Shown here piece by piece: positions 55,882 to 64,000 of a DNA stretch of 64,000 nt. Source of the stretch: Nitrospirota bacterium (GTDB taxonomy: Bacteria; Nitrospirota; Thermodesulfovibrionia; Thermodesulfovibrionales; Magnetobacteriaceae); the NCBI GenBank assembly GCA_015233895.1, contig JADFXG010000006.1:62001-126000 (forward strand), given 5' to 3'. The position numbers and the translations under genes were made by a program. The notes below the pieces were generated by a model that was not told the origin of the DNA, made no database searches, and saw only the letters and a program-made list of their open reading frames with translations. Numbering within the stretch: the stretch's first letter is position 1; each line of letters opens with the position of its first letter.

Positions 55882-57060
55882 ATGCAGTTTAAGAAAATCC
55901 CTTTATTTATCTTTGTTTTAATAACAAGTAGCATTTTGCTTATCAGTATATCACAGGCTGAAAATAGAAAAAAAACATACAGCCAAAAAGAAATCGAAGA
56001 TATTGAAAAGCAGACTGAAAAACAACTTGATAACAAAACTACTAAAATTAATCCTCCGTCTAACCCAAATAACATCACAGTAAAACCAGAGGTCAATGCC
56101 ATAAAAACACCGGCAGGCAATATTACAAAAACAACCGTTAAACCAGCCGATAATATCACTAAAATCACAGTGAAATCCCCTGATAATGTTACAAAAATCA
56201 TGGTAAAACCACAGGACAATTCAATTAAAACTCCGATTCAGACGGTATCTGTAGAAGATGTGGGGGGCTCTTTAGATGGCGAGACAGCAGAGATTCGGGT
56301 GTCACATTCTAACCTTTTAGCATTTGCCTCCCTTCCTGATGAGCCAGCCTCTTTTTATCCTGAGCTAAAACGCGGGAAACTTGCATACGGACTTTTAAAT
56401 GTTCTGTCCTCCCTTACAAACGATAACTCAACCCCGCTTTCATACCTGACTGCCCCGCTCCCTAATAGTACTATTAAAAAGGACAGCTTAACAGTGGCTG
56501 AACTCTTAAACAGAGCCTCAAGTGAAATACAAGAGGCTGGTCTGTCTGTGCAAAGCGGCATTACGAAACCTTATGTACTTACCAGAGGTAACGATTTCTC
56601 TCTGTGCCCTGCTGATGGAGGCACACTGTACGGTATTTTTATCGGAGTTCAAACGTACAAAATGGATACGTCAATGGTAAACTCATATTCAAAAAATGAT
56701 GTGCTTGACCTTCAAAACTCCATATCAAATCTTTGCTCCAACACCAGCATCCACGTTTTTGTTGACGACAATGCCACAATAGGCGGCATTTATGAAAACC
56801 TTGCCAACATCAAGCAGGTGGCTGGGAAAAAGGATTCGTTTTTATTTTATTACTCAGGTTTCAGCTCAATCAGAGACGGCATTGGATATATGTTTTTAGC
56901 CGACACTATAAATGACAAAGTGTTAATAAAAAACACGTCTCTGGATTTTAACTCACTTTTTGATTTCAGCCAGACTTTGAGAGTGTCAAACATAATGTTT
57001 TTTGTGGACACGGCAGCCCTTGTCCGTGAACTTCAGGTGATACAGCAACAACAACCATGA
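55882..57060 (+). CDS. Caspase-like protein with both catalytic residues replaced (pseudocaspase)
   Basis: About 392 residues from ATG 55882, with AAAGGAG nine bases upstream; an in-frame TTG at 55861 is unlikely. A signal or anchor (FIFVLITSSILLISISQA) is followed by about four 11-residue repeats (NITK-x-x-VKP-x-D type, about 75-115). The C-terminal 150 residues align with the caspase at 50523: IGVQTYKMD, VDDNATIGGI, then SFLFYYSGFSS where the active His is Phe327, and FFVDTAALVR where the active Cys is Ala378. It should be inactive as a protease. The stop overlaps the ruvA start (ATGA). Confidence 0.85.
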   Translation: MQFKKIPLFIFVLITSSILLISISQAENRKKTYSQKEIEDIEKQTEKQLDNKTTKINPPSNPNNITVKPEVNAIKTPAGNITKTTVKPADNITKITVKSPDNVTKIMVKPQDNSIKTPIQTVSVEDVGGSLDGETAEIRVSHSNLLAFASLPDEPASFYPELKRGKLAYGLLNVLSSLTNDNSTPLSYLTAPLPNSTIKKDSLTVAELLNRASSEIQEAGLSVQSGITKPYVLTRGNDFSLCPADGGTLYGIFIGVQTYKMDTSMVNSYSKNDVLDLQNSISNLCSNTSIHVFVDDNATIGGIYENLANIKQVAGKKDSFLFYYSGFSSIRDGIGYMFLADTINDKVLIKNTSLDFNSLFDFSQTLRVSNIMFFVDTAALVRELQVIQQQQP

Positions 57061-57632
57061 TTGGCTCTTTAAGAGGAAAGTTAATATCTAAAAAACCAGT
57101 TAGTATTGTTATTGAAGCAAACGGAGTGGGCTATGAAGTATCTGTGCCGATAAGTGTGCTGTCGTCGCTTCCGGATGAAGGCAGTGAGGTCTTTGTATAC
57201 ATCTACACACATGTACGCGAGGATGCGCTACAGCTCTACGGGTTTATACATGAAGAGGAAAAGGGTATTTTTGTTAAAATTATAAATATTTCAGGGATAG
57301 GACCCAAAATAGCGCTAGCCATACTTTCAACAATAACCGTGGAACGATTCAGAAAAGCCATTGAGTCTGAGGACACAAAAACGCTTTCAATGGTACCTGG
57401 TGTGGGAAAGAAAATGGCAGCCCGGCTTGTACTTGAACTTAAAGATAAACTACCCTCTCAGACAGGAACGCAACCGGATGACGACTACACAGACACAATT
57501 TCGGCTCTCGTCAATTTGGGCTATAAGCGCTCTGACTGCATAAACGCAATTGAACACATCAGTAAGCGGGGTGTTAAGGATATTGAATCAGTGTTGAGAG
57601 AATCCCTCAAATACTTGTCAAAGAGTAACTGA
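57057..57632 (+). CDS. ruvA: Holliday junction helicase subunit RuvA
   Basis: A 191-residue RuvA of standard length. The OB-fold N-terminal domain ([20 protein letters not shown]), the HhH domain ([33 protein letters not shown]) and the C-terminal domain that contacts RuvB ([13 protein letters not shown]) are present. It holds Holliday junctions for RuvB-driven branch migration. It starts inside the stop of the pseudocaspase gene and is followed by ruvB after 4 bases. No ruvC is nearby. Confidence 0.97.
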   Translation: MIGSLRGKLISKKPVSIVIEANGVGYEVSVPISVLSSLPDEGSEVFVYIYTHVREDALQLYGFIHEEEKGIFVKIINISGIGPKIALAILSTITVERFRKAIESEDTKTLSMVPGVGKKMAARLVLELKDKLPSQTGTQPDDDYTDTISALVNLGYKRSDCINAIEHISKRGVKDIESVLRESLKYLSKSN

Positions 57633-57636
57633 TACG

Positions 57637-58644
57637 GTGTCTGAACGAACAATAGAGTCTGTAGCACTTGATGATGATACGCTTTTTGACCGCGCACTAA
57701 GGCCAAAGAAGTTTTCAGAGTTTGTTGGACAGGAGCGAATCAAGGAAAATTTAGCCGTGTTCATAGAGGCAGCGAGGCAGCGTGCTGAGGCTCTTGATCA
57801 TGTCCTGTTTTGCGGCCCTCCGGGACTGGGTAAGACCACATTTGCAAACATCATAGCAAACGAATTAAAGGTGGGGTTAAAGTCAACATCGGGGCCTGTG
57901 CTTGAAAGGGCCGGTGATCTTGCAGCAATACTAACAAACCTTTCAGATTTCGACATCCTCTTTATTGATGAAATCCACAGACTGCCCAGAGCAGTTGAGG
58001 AGATACTGTATCCGGCGATGGAGGATTTTAAACTGGATATTCTGATAGGCCAGGGCCCAAATGCCAGAACTCTAAAATTAAACCTGCCGCGGTTTACCCT
58101 GATTGGGGCAACCACAAGGACGGGTCTTTTAACATCTCCGCTTAGGGACAGGTTTGGCGTGATAGACAGACTGGAGTTTTACAATCATGAGGAGTTGGTT
58201 ATGATAGTGAAACGATCGGCCTCAATTTTGCTGGCAGAGTTAAAAGATGATGCCGCATTTGAAATAGGACGGCGTTCAAGGGGCACACCGAGAGTGGCCA
58301 ACCGGCTGCTTCGGCGGGTACGTGACTTTGCCCAGGTTAAAAACAATGGGGTGATTGACCTAAATATTACCCAATTTGCACTTGAAGCGTTAAACATAGA
58401 TGGACGGGGGCTTGATGATATGGATAGAAAGCTTCTAAGCACGATAATAGAGAAATTTGGCGGAGGCCCGGTAGGAATCGAAACTCTGTCGGCTGCCGTT
58501 AACGAGGATAAGGATACGATAGAGGATGTCTATGAACCGTATCTTTTGCAGGAAGGTTTTATAGAGAGAACACCTCGGGGCAGACTTGCTGCACAAAGCG
58601 CCTATGAACATCTGAATAAAACGCCCCGGAGCAGATTATTTTGA
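57637..58644 (+). CDS. ruvB: Holliday junction branch migration ATPase RuvB
   Basis: A 335-residue AAA+ motor. Walker A is GPPGLGKTT, Walker B IDEIHRL, with sensor 1 at GATTRTG and the arginine finger in PLRDRFG; the C-terminal winged helix ends LEGFIERT-like [12 protein letters not shown]. RuvB pumps DNA through RuvA-bound junctions. The start is GTG 57637, four bases after ruvA. queH follows 18 bases later. Confidence 0.98.
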   Translation: MSERTIESVALDDDTLFDRALRPKKFSEFVGQERIKENLAVFIEAARQRAEALDHVLFCGPPGLGKTTFANIIANELKVGLKSTSGPVLERAGDLAAILTNLSDFDILFIDEIHRLPRAVEEILYPAMEDFKLDILIGQGPNARTLKLNLPRFTLIGATTRTGLLTSPLRDRFGVIDRLEFYNHEELVMIVKRSASILLAELKDDAAFEIGRRSRGTPRVANRLLRRVRDFAQVKNNGVIDLNITQFALEALNIDGRGLDDMDRKLLSTIIEKFGGGPVGIETLSAAVNEDKDTIEDVYEPYLLQEGFIERTPRGRLAAQSAYEHLNKTPRSRLF

Positions 58645-58662
58645 CACCGTCAACGATATAAC

Positions 58663-59223
58663 ATGAATACACTGGTTCATATCTGCTGTGCCAACTGTGC
58701 CACATATCCGATAAACGCATTTACAGAGCGGGGAGTTGATTTCACAGGTTTTTGGTATAACCCCAATATTCATCCGCTTACCGAATATGGACTGCGCCTT
58801 GAAGCGCTCATGGCACTTCAGAATGCCTGGAATTTTAAGGTTATCTATGAAAACCGTTATGAATTAGAAACTTTCTTAAAAATGGTTTTAAACACTGAGG
58901 GTAATCGCTGTGAAAAGTGCTACAAGATGAGGCTTGAGGAAACTGCAAAGAGAGCAAAGTCTCTAAGTTATCAATCATTTACAACAACGCTGCTTTACAG
59001 CATCTACCAAAAATTTGACACAATAATAGACACAGGCAGGGAGCTTTCGGAAAAGTACGATATAGAGTTTTATGAGGAGGATTTTAGAATTTGCTGGAAC
59101 AGAGGGATTGAGTTATCCAAATCATTGTCCCTATACAGACAAAAATACTGCGGTTGCATATTTTCTGAAATGGAACGTTATGCTAAAAAGATGAAAGTTA
59201 AATATGAGGATTTTTTAAACTGA
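58663..59223 (+). CDS. queH: Epoxyqueuosine reductase QueH (DUF208)
   Basis: A 186-residue protein with the QueH cysteine set: HICCANCA (residues 6-13), CEKCYKMRL (about 86-94) and RQKYCGCIFSE (about 164-174). These bind a 4Fe-4S cluster and an extra metal. QueH carries out the last step of queuosine synthesis in tRNA, an alternative to QueG. It lies 18 bases after ruvB, a common grouping. The start ATG 58663 has no strong ribosome site, so it may be coupled to ruvB. Confidence 0.95.
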   Translation: MNTLVHICCANCATYPINAFTERGVDFTGFWYNPNIHPLTEYGLRLEALMALQNAWNFKVIYENRYELETFLKMVLNTEGNRCEKCYKMRLEETAKRAKSLSYQSFTTTLLYSIYQKFDTIIDTGRELSEKYDIEFYEEDFRICWNRGIELSKSLSLYRQKYCGCIFSEMERYAKKMKVKYEDFLN

Positions 59224-59434
59224 AGCTTCAAACGTAATACCTTTTTCCTAACTACTACGACTCAAGTTGATACAAATTATTATTTTGTCCCATATTGTTC
59301 AGGATGTTTTTAGTATTCTCTGGTTAAAATCCGCTGTGAAGATGCCCCTTCTATTGCCTTTATGGCTATATCTTTTATTTGCAGTACTGCGTCATTGCCC
59401 TCTGATACCAAGTAGCAGTCTAAAATATAATATA

Positions 59435-59548
59435 AAGAGGAGATTACCACGTCGCTAACGCTCCTCGTAATGACGGACAGGGACATCCATGCACAGCCAC
59501 ACGCCGTCATTGCGAACCCCCGCAGGGGGTGTGGCAATCTCCTCTTTT
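59435..59548. repeat. REP-like pair in opposite orientations
   Basis: Unit A at 59435-59476 (GAGGAGATTACCACGTCGC, TAATGACGG) and unit B at 59505-59548 (CGTCATTGCGAAC, a CCCCCGCAGGGGG palindrome and CAATCTCCTC) are the same family as the cluster at 28043-28249. Unit A matches the second unit there across its 39 core bases. Confidence 0.85.
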
Positions 59549-59607
59549 GAGCGCAACTTGGTATTATACCAATTAGCCGTCAAAAAAATAGATTAACAAA
59601 AAACGAA

Positions 59608-59676
59608 TAAACCACAGATAAACACGGATGAACACAGATTATGATTATTTAATTTATCTGTGTATATCTGTGGTTA
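59608..59676. repeat. Inverted repeat of the CACAGAT/ATCTGTG type
   Basis: AACCACAGATA at 59610-59620 pairs with 59665-59675, and ACACAGAT at 59632-59639 pairs with 59656-59663. The interior words echo the inverted repeat at 3697-3759 (CAGAT and ATCTG), suggesting one dispersed family of convergent-end repeats. Confidence 0.7.
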
Positions 59677-59779
59677 AAATTTTTTCTGAGTGCAACTCGG
59701 TATTAATTGCTTTTTCAAGTTGTGATGGGAAGGATTCTACCTTTGATTTAATGCACTCATAACAATTTCGATATTTTTG

Positions 59780-61438
59780 TCACATAAACCAAACAAAATT
59801 CTTATCAATGCCGTCTTTTTCTTTTAGTATTAGTATGTATTCATCAGAGGTTGGATTATAAATTTTAGCATCCTCTCCCAGCACATAAAGATATTTACCA
59901 TTTTCAAGATAATTGAATACTGCTATTTTTTCATATCTGCGGTTGAGATTTCTCTGAAGCCACTCAAAGATATACATGGGAGAGTTGTTACGCGGGGCCC
60001 ATGATTTATACAGGTGGCAAAACACTATAAGTTTAGGGGGATTTGTCATAAGCTCTTTTATTAGTTCTTTTTGCATACTAATGTTTCCAGGGTGGATTTC
60101 CATAAGCCCGTAGGTATATATATAGCCGGTAGATGACACTCTGTCAGCTAAAAACAGGATTTCAGGCTCTGAGCCTAACACTGCAATCTTGTCGCTTTTA
60201 GATGTATTGGCTTTGATAACATCGGCAATCAGAGGGGTTTCATTAAAGGGATTTTTGTTATAAATTTTGTGGCTGATTATCGAGAGGGGCAGTTTAAAAA
60301 AATAATTTCTGTCAGTCCAAAATCCGGCAGCAGCGATTAGCAAAAAAATAATCAGAGCTGTATTGGGAAGTTTTAGTTTTTTTGTTAAGAACGTACTCAG
60401 GGCTTCAATTGCTATAGCAATGAAAATAACCACAGCCGGAAGCAGTATTATAAAGTAGTGAGGCGCAAAGTATAGCCCCGCTGATACGGCAAACAAAGAA
60501 AAAAACATAAGCAAATTGATAAAAACCTTTTTCCACATCGCCAATTTTGTAAAGAACTGTAAAATAAACCCAAACAGCGCCGTTAACCAAAGCAGGTAAA
60601 AACCTTTCAGAACATTTGGGATTATGATTTTAAGCCTTGGAATGGAGGAACTGATAGTTTCGTTTGATACATATGTGTACGCATAGAGAAATGTCCAACG
60701 AAAAAAGTTGTTGAAGTCTCCATTGGCATCAACCCACGCGGTAACTAAAATCAGAGGGAGCAAAAACGCAGCAATGAGAGTGCATAGCCTTAAAAGCACA
60801 TATTTAGCGTTTTGTTTGGTGTGAAATAGCGTATGGTATAGGAAATATGCTATGGCAAAGCAGAAGAAATACATGCCGTGTTGCTTCATTAAAAATCCAA
60901 TTCCAAGGAAAACCCCTGCAGTAAGAAAAAATTTGTAAGTTTTATTTTCTAATGCAATAAGCAAGTAATAAATCCCGAGAGTGCAAAACAGTACGACAAG
61001 GTGAGTAGCGTGAAAGGCAAATCCATAAAATGAATAGTGGAGAGTTAAAAATCCATACGACATGGCTGAAATTGCTCCAACTGTCGGATTAAACAGGCGT
61101 TTAACCAGTGCGTAGACAACCAAAATTGCGGCAAGATTAGATATAAGAAACCCAATATGGATACCTTGCACGGTTTGGCCAAATATGGACATAAACAGTG
61201 CATAGACCAAAGCCGTGCCGGGTAGTTTCATGGTGTAAGCATACTTATACGGCTCAAGGTTATTAAGAATTAACTTCGCTATATAGGCAAATTCGCCCTC
61301 ATCACGCTCTAACGGGAAATCCAGAAACCTGATTCTAACCGCAATTATTAAGACAAGTGCAATAAGGAGCGTGAGCCATGCGTAAAGCTCAGAGCGATTG
61401 CGTCTAATATCTAAAAACGGACTATCCCCCCTGACCAC
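59780..61438 (-). CDS. GT39/ArnT-like membrane glycosyltransferase
   Basis: A 552-residue integral membrane protein with about 11-13 helices in its first 390 residues. The first periplasmic loop carries the acidic signature LERDEGEFAYIAK typical of GT39/GT83 (ArnT, PMT) enzymes, which use polyprenyl-phosphate sugars as donors; a soluble C-terminal domain of about 150 residues follows. It could cooperate with the GT2 polyprenyl-phosphate transferase at 16677, though they are far apart. It starts at GTG 61438, overlapping the end of the TPR gene by 17 bases. There is no clear ribosome site beyond GGGGGGA inside the overlap. Confidence 0.85.
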   Translation of the reverse strand: MVRGDSPFLDIRRNRSELYAWLTLLIALVLIIAVRIRFLDFPLERDEGEFAYIAKLILNNLEPYKYAYTMKLPGTALVYALFMSIFGQTVQGIHIGFLISNLAAILVVYALVKRLFNPTVGAISAMSYGFLTLHYSFYGFAFHATHLVVLFCTLGIYYLLIALENKTYKFFLTAGVFLGIGFLMKQHGMYFFCFAIAYFLYHTLFHTKQNAKYVLLRLCTLIAAFLLPLILVTAWVDANGDFNNFFRWTFLYAYTYVSNETISSSIPRLKIIIPNVLKGFYLLWLTALFGFILQFFTKLAMWKKVFINLLMFFSLFAVSAGLYFAPHYFIILLPAVVIFIAIAIEALSTFLTKKLKLPNTALIIFLLIAAAGFWTDRNYFFKLPLSIISHKIYNKNPFNETPLIADVIKANTSKSDKIAVLGSEPEILFLADRVSSTGYIYTYGLMEIHPGNISMQKELIKELMTNPPKLIVFCHLYKSWAPRNNSPMYIFEWLQRNLNRRYEKIAVFNYLENGKYLYVLGEDAKIYNPTSDEYILILKEKDGIDKNFVWFM

Positions 61439-62378
61439 TTTTTTTCTTTAACTCGTTAATGGAATCAATCGCGTTTGTCGTTTTAGTTTTATCAACTTCA
61501 TTTCCTAACTCTGTATTCAACCTTAAACTCATGTAGTAATGATCGAGGGCTTTGTCATATTCGCGTTTATTCTGATAAACCATTCCTATTTGATGGAGAT
61601 TTGTTGCAATCCCTGATTTATTTTCTAATTCCTCACAAATTCTTAAACTTTGGTTATAGTGCTCAAGGGCTTTTTCATAATCGCTCCTCCTATGATAAAT
61701 TATTCCAATTTGTTTGAGTGAGTCTGCAACACCAACTCTGTCACCTAATTCTTCTGCTATTTTCAGACTTTTGTTATAATGATAAAGAGCCTTATCGTAT
61801 TCGCTATTTTCATATAACGGCATTTGCTTAAAATCAGAGACACTTTCGTCAATTTTAGTTTGGAGGTTTGGTTCTTTGATATTGAAAGTAAAAACACCGG
61901 AGCGCCAACTCCACATATTAGGAGCATTAACGGCAAAACCTTTTACGTCTTCTTTAACCATCCATAGTAACAGAGAAGCTTTGCAAACATTTCCAATGTT
62001 TTCTCTGTGAATTTCAAATCCTCTTATATACCAGTCAGGATTTGTTGCAATTAACCACTTTTCATGGTCAACCATGTTTATTATTTTAAATTCTTTGCTC
62101 GCTTGTTCAAGGTAATCTTCAAAGGCAACGAAAGAGTGCTTTGTTATTTTCGGCTTGAAAACAGTTGTCCTTTCATCAAAAAGCTTCAGTTTTTCTATCA
62201 TGAAATCTCTGTAGTTAATGTCATTGAACTCAACAATAATAAGCTGAAAACTCTTGTTGGCTTTTATGAGCATCGTTAGCTCTTCAAAAGCCTCAACATG
62301 CTCCGGTAACAGGCCGTCATATAAATCCGCCGGATTTATTTCCGTTTCAGGTTGAATTTCAAAAGTTACAACTGACAC
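61422..62378 (-). CDS. TPR protein of an ATPase-TPR module
   Basis: A 318-residue cytoplasmic protein. The N-terminal 170 residues form an unnamed domain (PADLYDGLLPEHVEAFEEL, FKIINMVDHEKWL, LLWMVKEDVKGFAVNAPNMWSWRSGVF) that I recall from STAND-like AAA/TPR proteins. Three TPR units follow (about 195-305), each containing Y-(D/E)-KAL-x-HY-(N/Y)-x-SL-x-(I/L). The start at 62378 lies 7 bases after the stop of the ATPase-like gene, so the two form a module. Likely a protein-interaction or signal-response partner; function unknown. Confidence 0.75.
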   Translation of the reverse strand: MSVVTFEIQPETEINPADLYDGLLPEHVEAFEELTMLIKANKSFQLIIVEFNDINYRDFMIEKLKLFDERTTVFKPKITKHSFVAFEDYLEQASKEFKIINMVDHEKWLIATNPDWYIRGFEIHRENIGNVCKASLLLWMVKEDVKGFAVNAPNMWSWRSGVFTFNIKEPNLQTKIDESVSDFKQMPLYENSEYDKALYHYNKSLKIAEELGDRVGVADSLKQIGIIYHRRSDYEKALEHYNQSLRICEELENKSGIATNLHQIGMVYQNKREYDKALDHYYMSLRLNTELGNEVDKTKTTNAIDSINELKKKSGQGG

Positions 62379-62384
62379 TCTAAC

Positions 62385-63179
62385 CTACTTTTGTAAAACG
62401 ACGTTTTTATATTCATCAAGAGTTCTTACAACAGGATGGGATTGAAGCCATCGCCCACCATCCTCATATTCCAAAAGGGCAAGATTAAAAATCACTTTCC
62501 TCTTATCTTTTAACTTATCTTCAGTGCCTCTTACAAGATCATTAAAAGCACGGGCATACTCAGAAAAAGAGTTTGAAATAACCTGTCTTAAACTCACTCT
62601 GTAGGATGTGCCATATCTGATGGAATTTGTCAGTTTGGCAAATATTTTAAAAAAGAAGGGCACCTCCCCTTTTGCCTCCGCCCCTGCCTTTAGCTCACTT
62701 GCATAGTCTTGTGTTTCTTTACTTTCTTCAATTTTTTCTTTAAACCAATCGTTAAGCTTTGCTAAACTTTTCTTATCAGGGGTTATATTTTTTTCGGCTA
62801 ACTTTTCAAATAGTTTTTTTGCAAGGGCTATCAAAACATCTTCATATTGTAAGTTTTGAAGGTCTAACTCCATAGTTACATCAAGAAAAATAACAAAATA
62901 CAAACCATCTTTGTCAGTTTTATCGGAAAATCGTTTTAATTCCGTTGACTTGCCAGAACCCCAATGCCCGCCGAAAAAAACGTTCTCATATTCAGGATAC
63001 TTTTTTAAGGTCAAATTTGACTGGTCCGAGGAATCAATGCCAAGTGAGCTAAACAACTCGTCAAAAGAGAAATCACCTCTAACTTTTGTGGAATCAACAT
63101 ACAGCTCACTGTCTGCATCAAGTGGCTCATTAAACTGGATATTAACATCCCACTTACTTTTAGGCGGCTCGTATGCCAT
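62385..63179 (-). CDS. P-loop ATPase with apparent internal deletion
   Basis: 264 residues from ATG 63179. Walker A is intact at about 70-79 (GGHWGSGKST). The protein runs as expected to KDKRKVI, where relatives I recall continue with a Walker B FIVDGLD-like strand and about 150-200 more residues, but here it jumps straight to FNLALLEYEDGGRW and RTLDEYK, which in those relatives is the extreme C-terminus. No Walker B or sensor motif is present, so an in-frame deletion of the core is likely and ATP hydrolysis doubtful. A strong promoter with extended -10 lies so close that the mRNA would be leaderless. Confidence 0.7.
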   Translation of the reverse strand: MAYEPPKSKWDVNIQFNEPLDADSELYVDSTKVRGDFSFDELFSSLGIDSSDQSNLTLKKYPEYENVFFGGHWGSGKSTELKRFSDKTDKDGLYFVIFLDVTMELDLQNLQYEDVLIALAKKLFEKLAEKNITPDKKSLAKLNDWFKEKIEESKETQDYASELKAGAEAKGEVPFFFKIFAKLTNSIRYGTSYRVSLRQVISNSFSEYARAFNDLVRGTEDKLKDKRKVIFNLALLEYEDGGRWLQSHPVVRTLDEYKNVVLQK

Positions 63180-63186
63180 GATTAAA

Positions 63187-63216
63187 ATTATAGCATGATT
63201 TACAGATTTCCGGCAA
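63187..63216 (-). promoter_or_regulatory. Extended -10 promoter of the ATPase-TPR module, predicted leaderless
   Basis: On the minus strand TTGCCG (63216-63211), an 18-base spacer and TATAAT (63192-63187) preceded by TGC form a near-consensus extended -10 promoter. Transcription should start near 63180, while the ATG is at 63179, with no ribosome site. Confidence 0.65.
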
Positions 63217-63251
63217 AAAGCCGTAAGCATTGTATAGAGCACAAAGAAAAT

Positions 63252-64000
63252 CTACACATTAAATTCTAATGTAAATACTGCCACGTCCAGTATATTCTTT
63301 GCATGCAAGCTACCGCCTAAACTTTCCTCTATTATCACTTTAGACATATAAAGGCCAATACCAGTGCCTTTATCTTCTTTGGTTGTAAAATAAGGCTCAA
63401 AGATTTTGTCCATTATTTCCTCAGGGATTCCCCCTCCATTGTCACTAATCTCTACTTTCAGTAAATTATTTTCTTTGTAACAATCAACCCCTATCATCCC
63501 ATCTGCGCTCAATAGTCCTTTATCTCTTCTTTCTATAATAGCCTCAGTTGAATTACTTATTATATTTAATAATACATGAGCTAATTGATTCTTATATGTT
63601 GTAATTAGAGTACTGTCACATGGTATTATTTCTGAATAATGCCTATATATATTATTATGGCAATGACATGTGATTTTATATGATATCAAGTGGTTTTTGA
63701 GTTGCGCTGAAAGCAGTGAAAATACTTCTCCTACAATATTCATAACATAAAATGTTTCTTTTTCTTTTGACGGTTTAAGGAAATTTCTGAATTCATCTAC
63801 CGTCTTTGACATGAAATCAAGTTGTTCCAGTGTGTTTTTTACAAGATTGTCAATGTAATCTGCATCAAGTTCTCTATACTCATAAACATCTTTCAGATCC
63901 TGGACAATAAGCCCAAGAATATTTAACGGCTGCTTCCATTGATGTGCTATTACTCCTATCATCTCACCAATGGCAGCCATCTTTGATTGTTGAATTAATA
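63252..64000 (-). CDS. Sensor histidine kinase, C-terminal part, truncated by window
   Basis: The frame stays open to the window end, so the gene continues beyond 64000; the ATG at 63980 is internal. The visible part has HisKA with the acceptor His in GVIAHQWKQPLN, and HATPase_c with NIISNSTEAI, DNGGGIPEEI and GTGIGLYMSK. The HQWKQPL acceptor variant matches the REC-kinase at 20242, so the two are paralogues. The kinase ends 73 bases before the ATPase start on the same strand. Sensor domains and partner regulator are outside the window. Confidence 0.9.
   Translation of the reverse strand, partial: LIQQSKMAAIGEMIGVIAHQWKQPLNILGLIVQDLKDVYEYRELDADYIDNLVKNTLEQLDFMSKTVDEFRNFLKPSKEKETFYVMNIVGEVFSLLSAQLKNHLISYKITCHCHNNIYRHYSEIIPCDSTLITTYKNQLAHVLLNIISNSTEAIIERRDKGLLSADGMIGVDCYKENNLLKVEISDNGGGIPEEIMDKIFEPYFTTKEDKGTGIGLYMSKVIIEESLGGSLHAKNILDVAVFTLEFNV

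Larger units (their letters stand above)
59224..59779. other. 556-base gene-free stretch rich in repeats
   Basis: It contains the REP-like pair (59435-59548), the palindrome TTGGTATTATACCAA near 59559-59573, a repeated GTGCAACT/GCGCAACT-GGTATTA word (about 59554 and 59690), and the CAGAT inverted repeat (59608-59676). I find no gene or RNA. It sits between the ends of convergent queH and GT39 genes. Confidence 0.7.

Overview
The window is a chromosomal segment of a Gram-negative, probably motile bacterium with low to moderate GC. The mix of genes (two-CW protein, hybrid CheA, CheR with TPRs, many PAS/GAF kinases, QueH, LDH-type malate dehydrogenase, lipoproteins, dispersed palindromes) suggests Nitrospirota or a deltaproteobacterium-like lineage. 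This is an inference from recalled family distributions, not a phylogenetic test. No rRNA, tRNA, CRISPR array or intact insertion sequence was recognised.

Layout. 1-1400: end of a PARIS-like defence pair (ABC-type ATPase plus DUF4435/TOPRIM protein). 1.5-8.6 kb: thiol peroxidase, a YgbA-type protein, a membrane phosphoesterase, an orphan PstS behind a clear three-repeat Pho-type box, a PAS-GAF-PAS-HD-GYP protein with a weaker similar box, a two-CW protein and a GDT1-type manganese exporter. 8.6-10.4 kb: DUF1828/DUF1829 and DUF4062 accessory genes. 10.5-15.4 kb: a tightly overlapping operon of a cNMP-domain/SLC13 permease, a periplasmic binding protein and a binding-protein histidine kinase. 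15.4-20.2 kb: secreted phosphoesterase and three glycosyltransferases.

20.2-33.0 kb: a chemosensory cluster on the minus strand (CheR-TPR, double CheW, MCP, CheA-REC, CheB, two response-regulator kinases), interrupted by palindromic repeats. 33.2-37.0 kb: a secreted Tudor-like repeat protein, a c-heme MCP and a DUF4139 protein. 37.0-39.4 kb: ndk, mdh, a DedA-like protein and a cyclophilin-like protein. 39.4-41.4 kb: a decayed accessory patch with an orphan MNT nucleotidyltransferase, a broken pentapeptide gene, and a truncated YoeB-like toxin behind an intact antitoxin.

41.6-50.5 kb: housekeeping genes (hemW, mltG, ispG, tyrS, an acyltransferase), with a PQQ-type propeller, a Janus/Ocnus phosphohistidine-phosphatase homologue and a HicB/DUF2283/nuclease-like triad. 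50.5-57.0 kb: a secreted caspase with two lipoproteins, a DksA-like protein, and a second caspase-like protein whose catalytic His and Cys are both replaced. 57.0-59.2 kb: ruvA, ruvB, queH. 59.2-64.0 kb: repeats, a GT39-type membrane transferase, a TPR protein, an ATPase that looks internally deleted, and a histidine kinase cut by the window end.

The best leads for something undescribed are the periplasmic caspase/pseudocaspase-lipoprotein locus, the permease/binding-protein/kinase operon, the PARIS-like pair in one reading frame separated by two stops, and the Pho-box link between phosphate uptake and a c-di-GMP phosphodiesterase.
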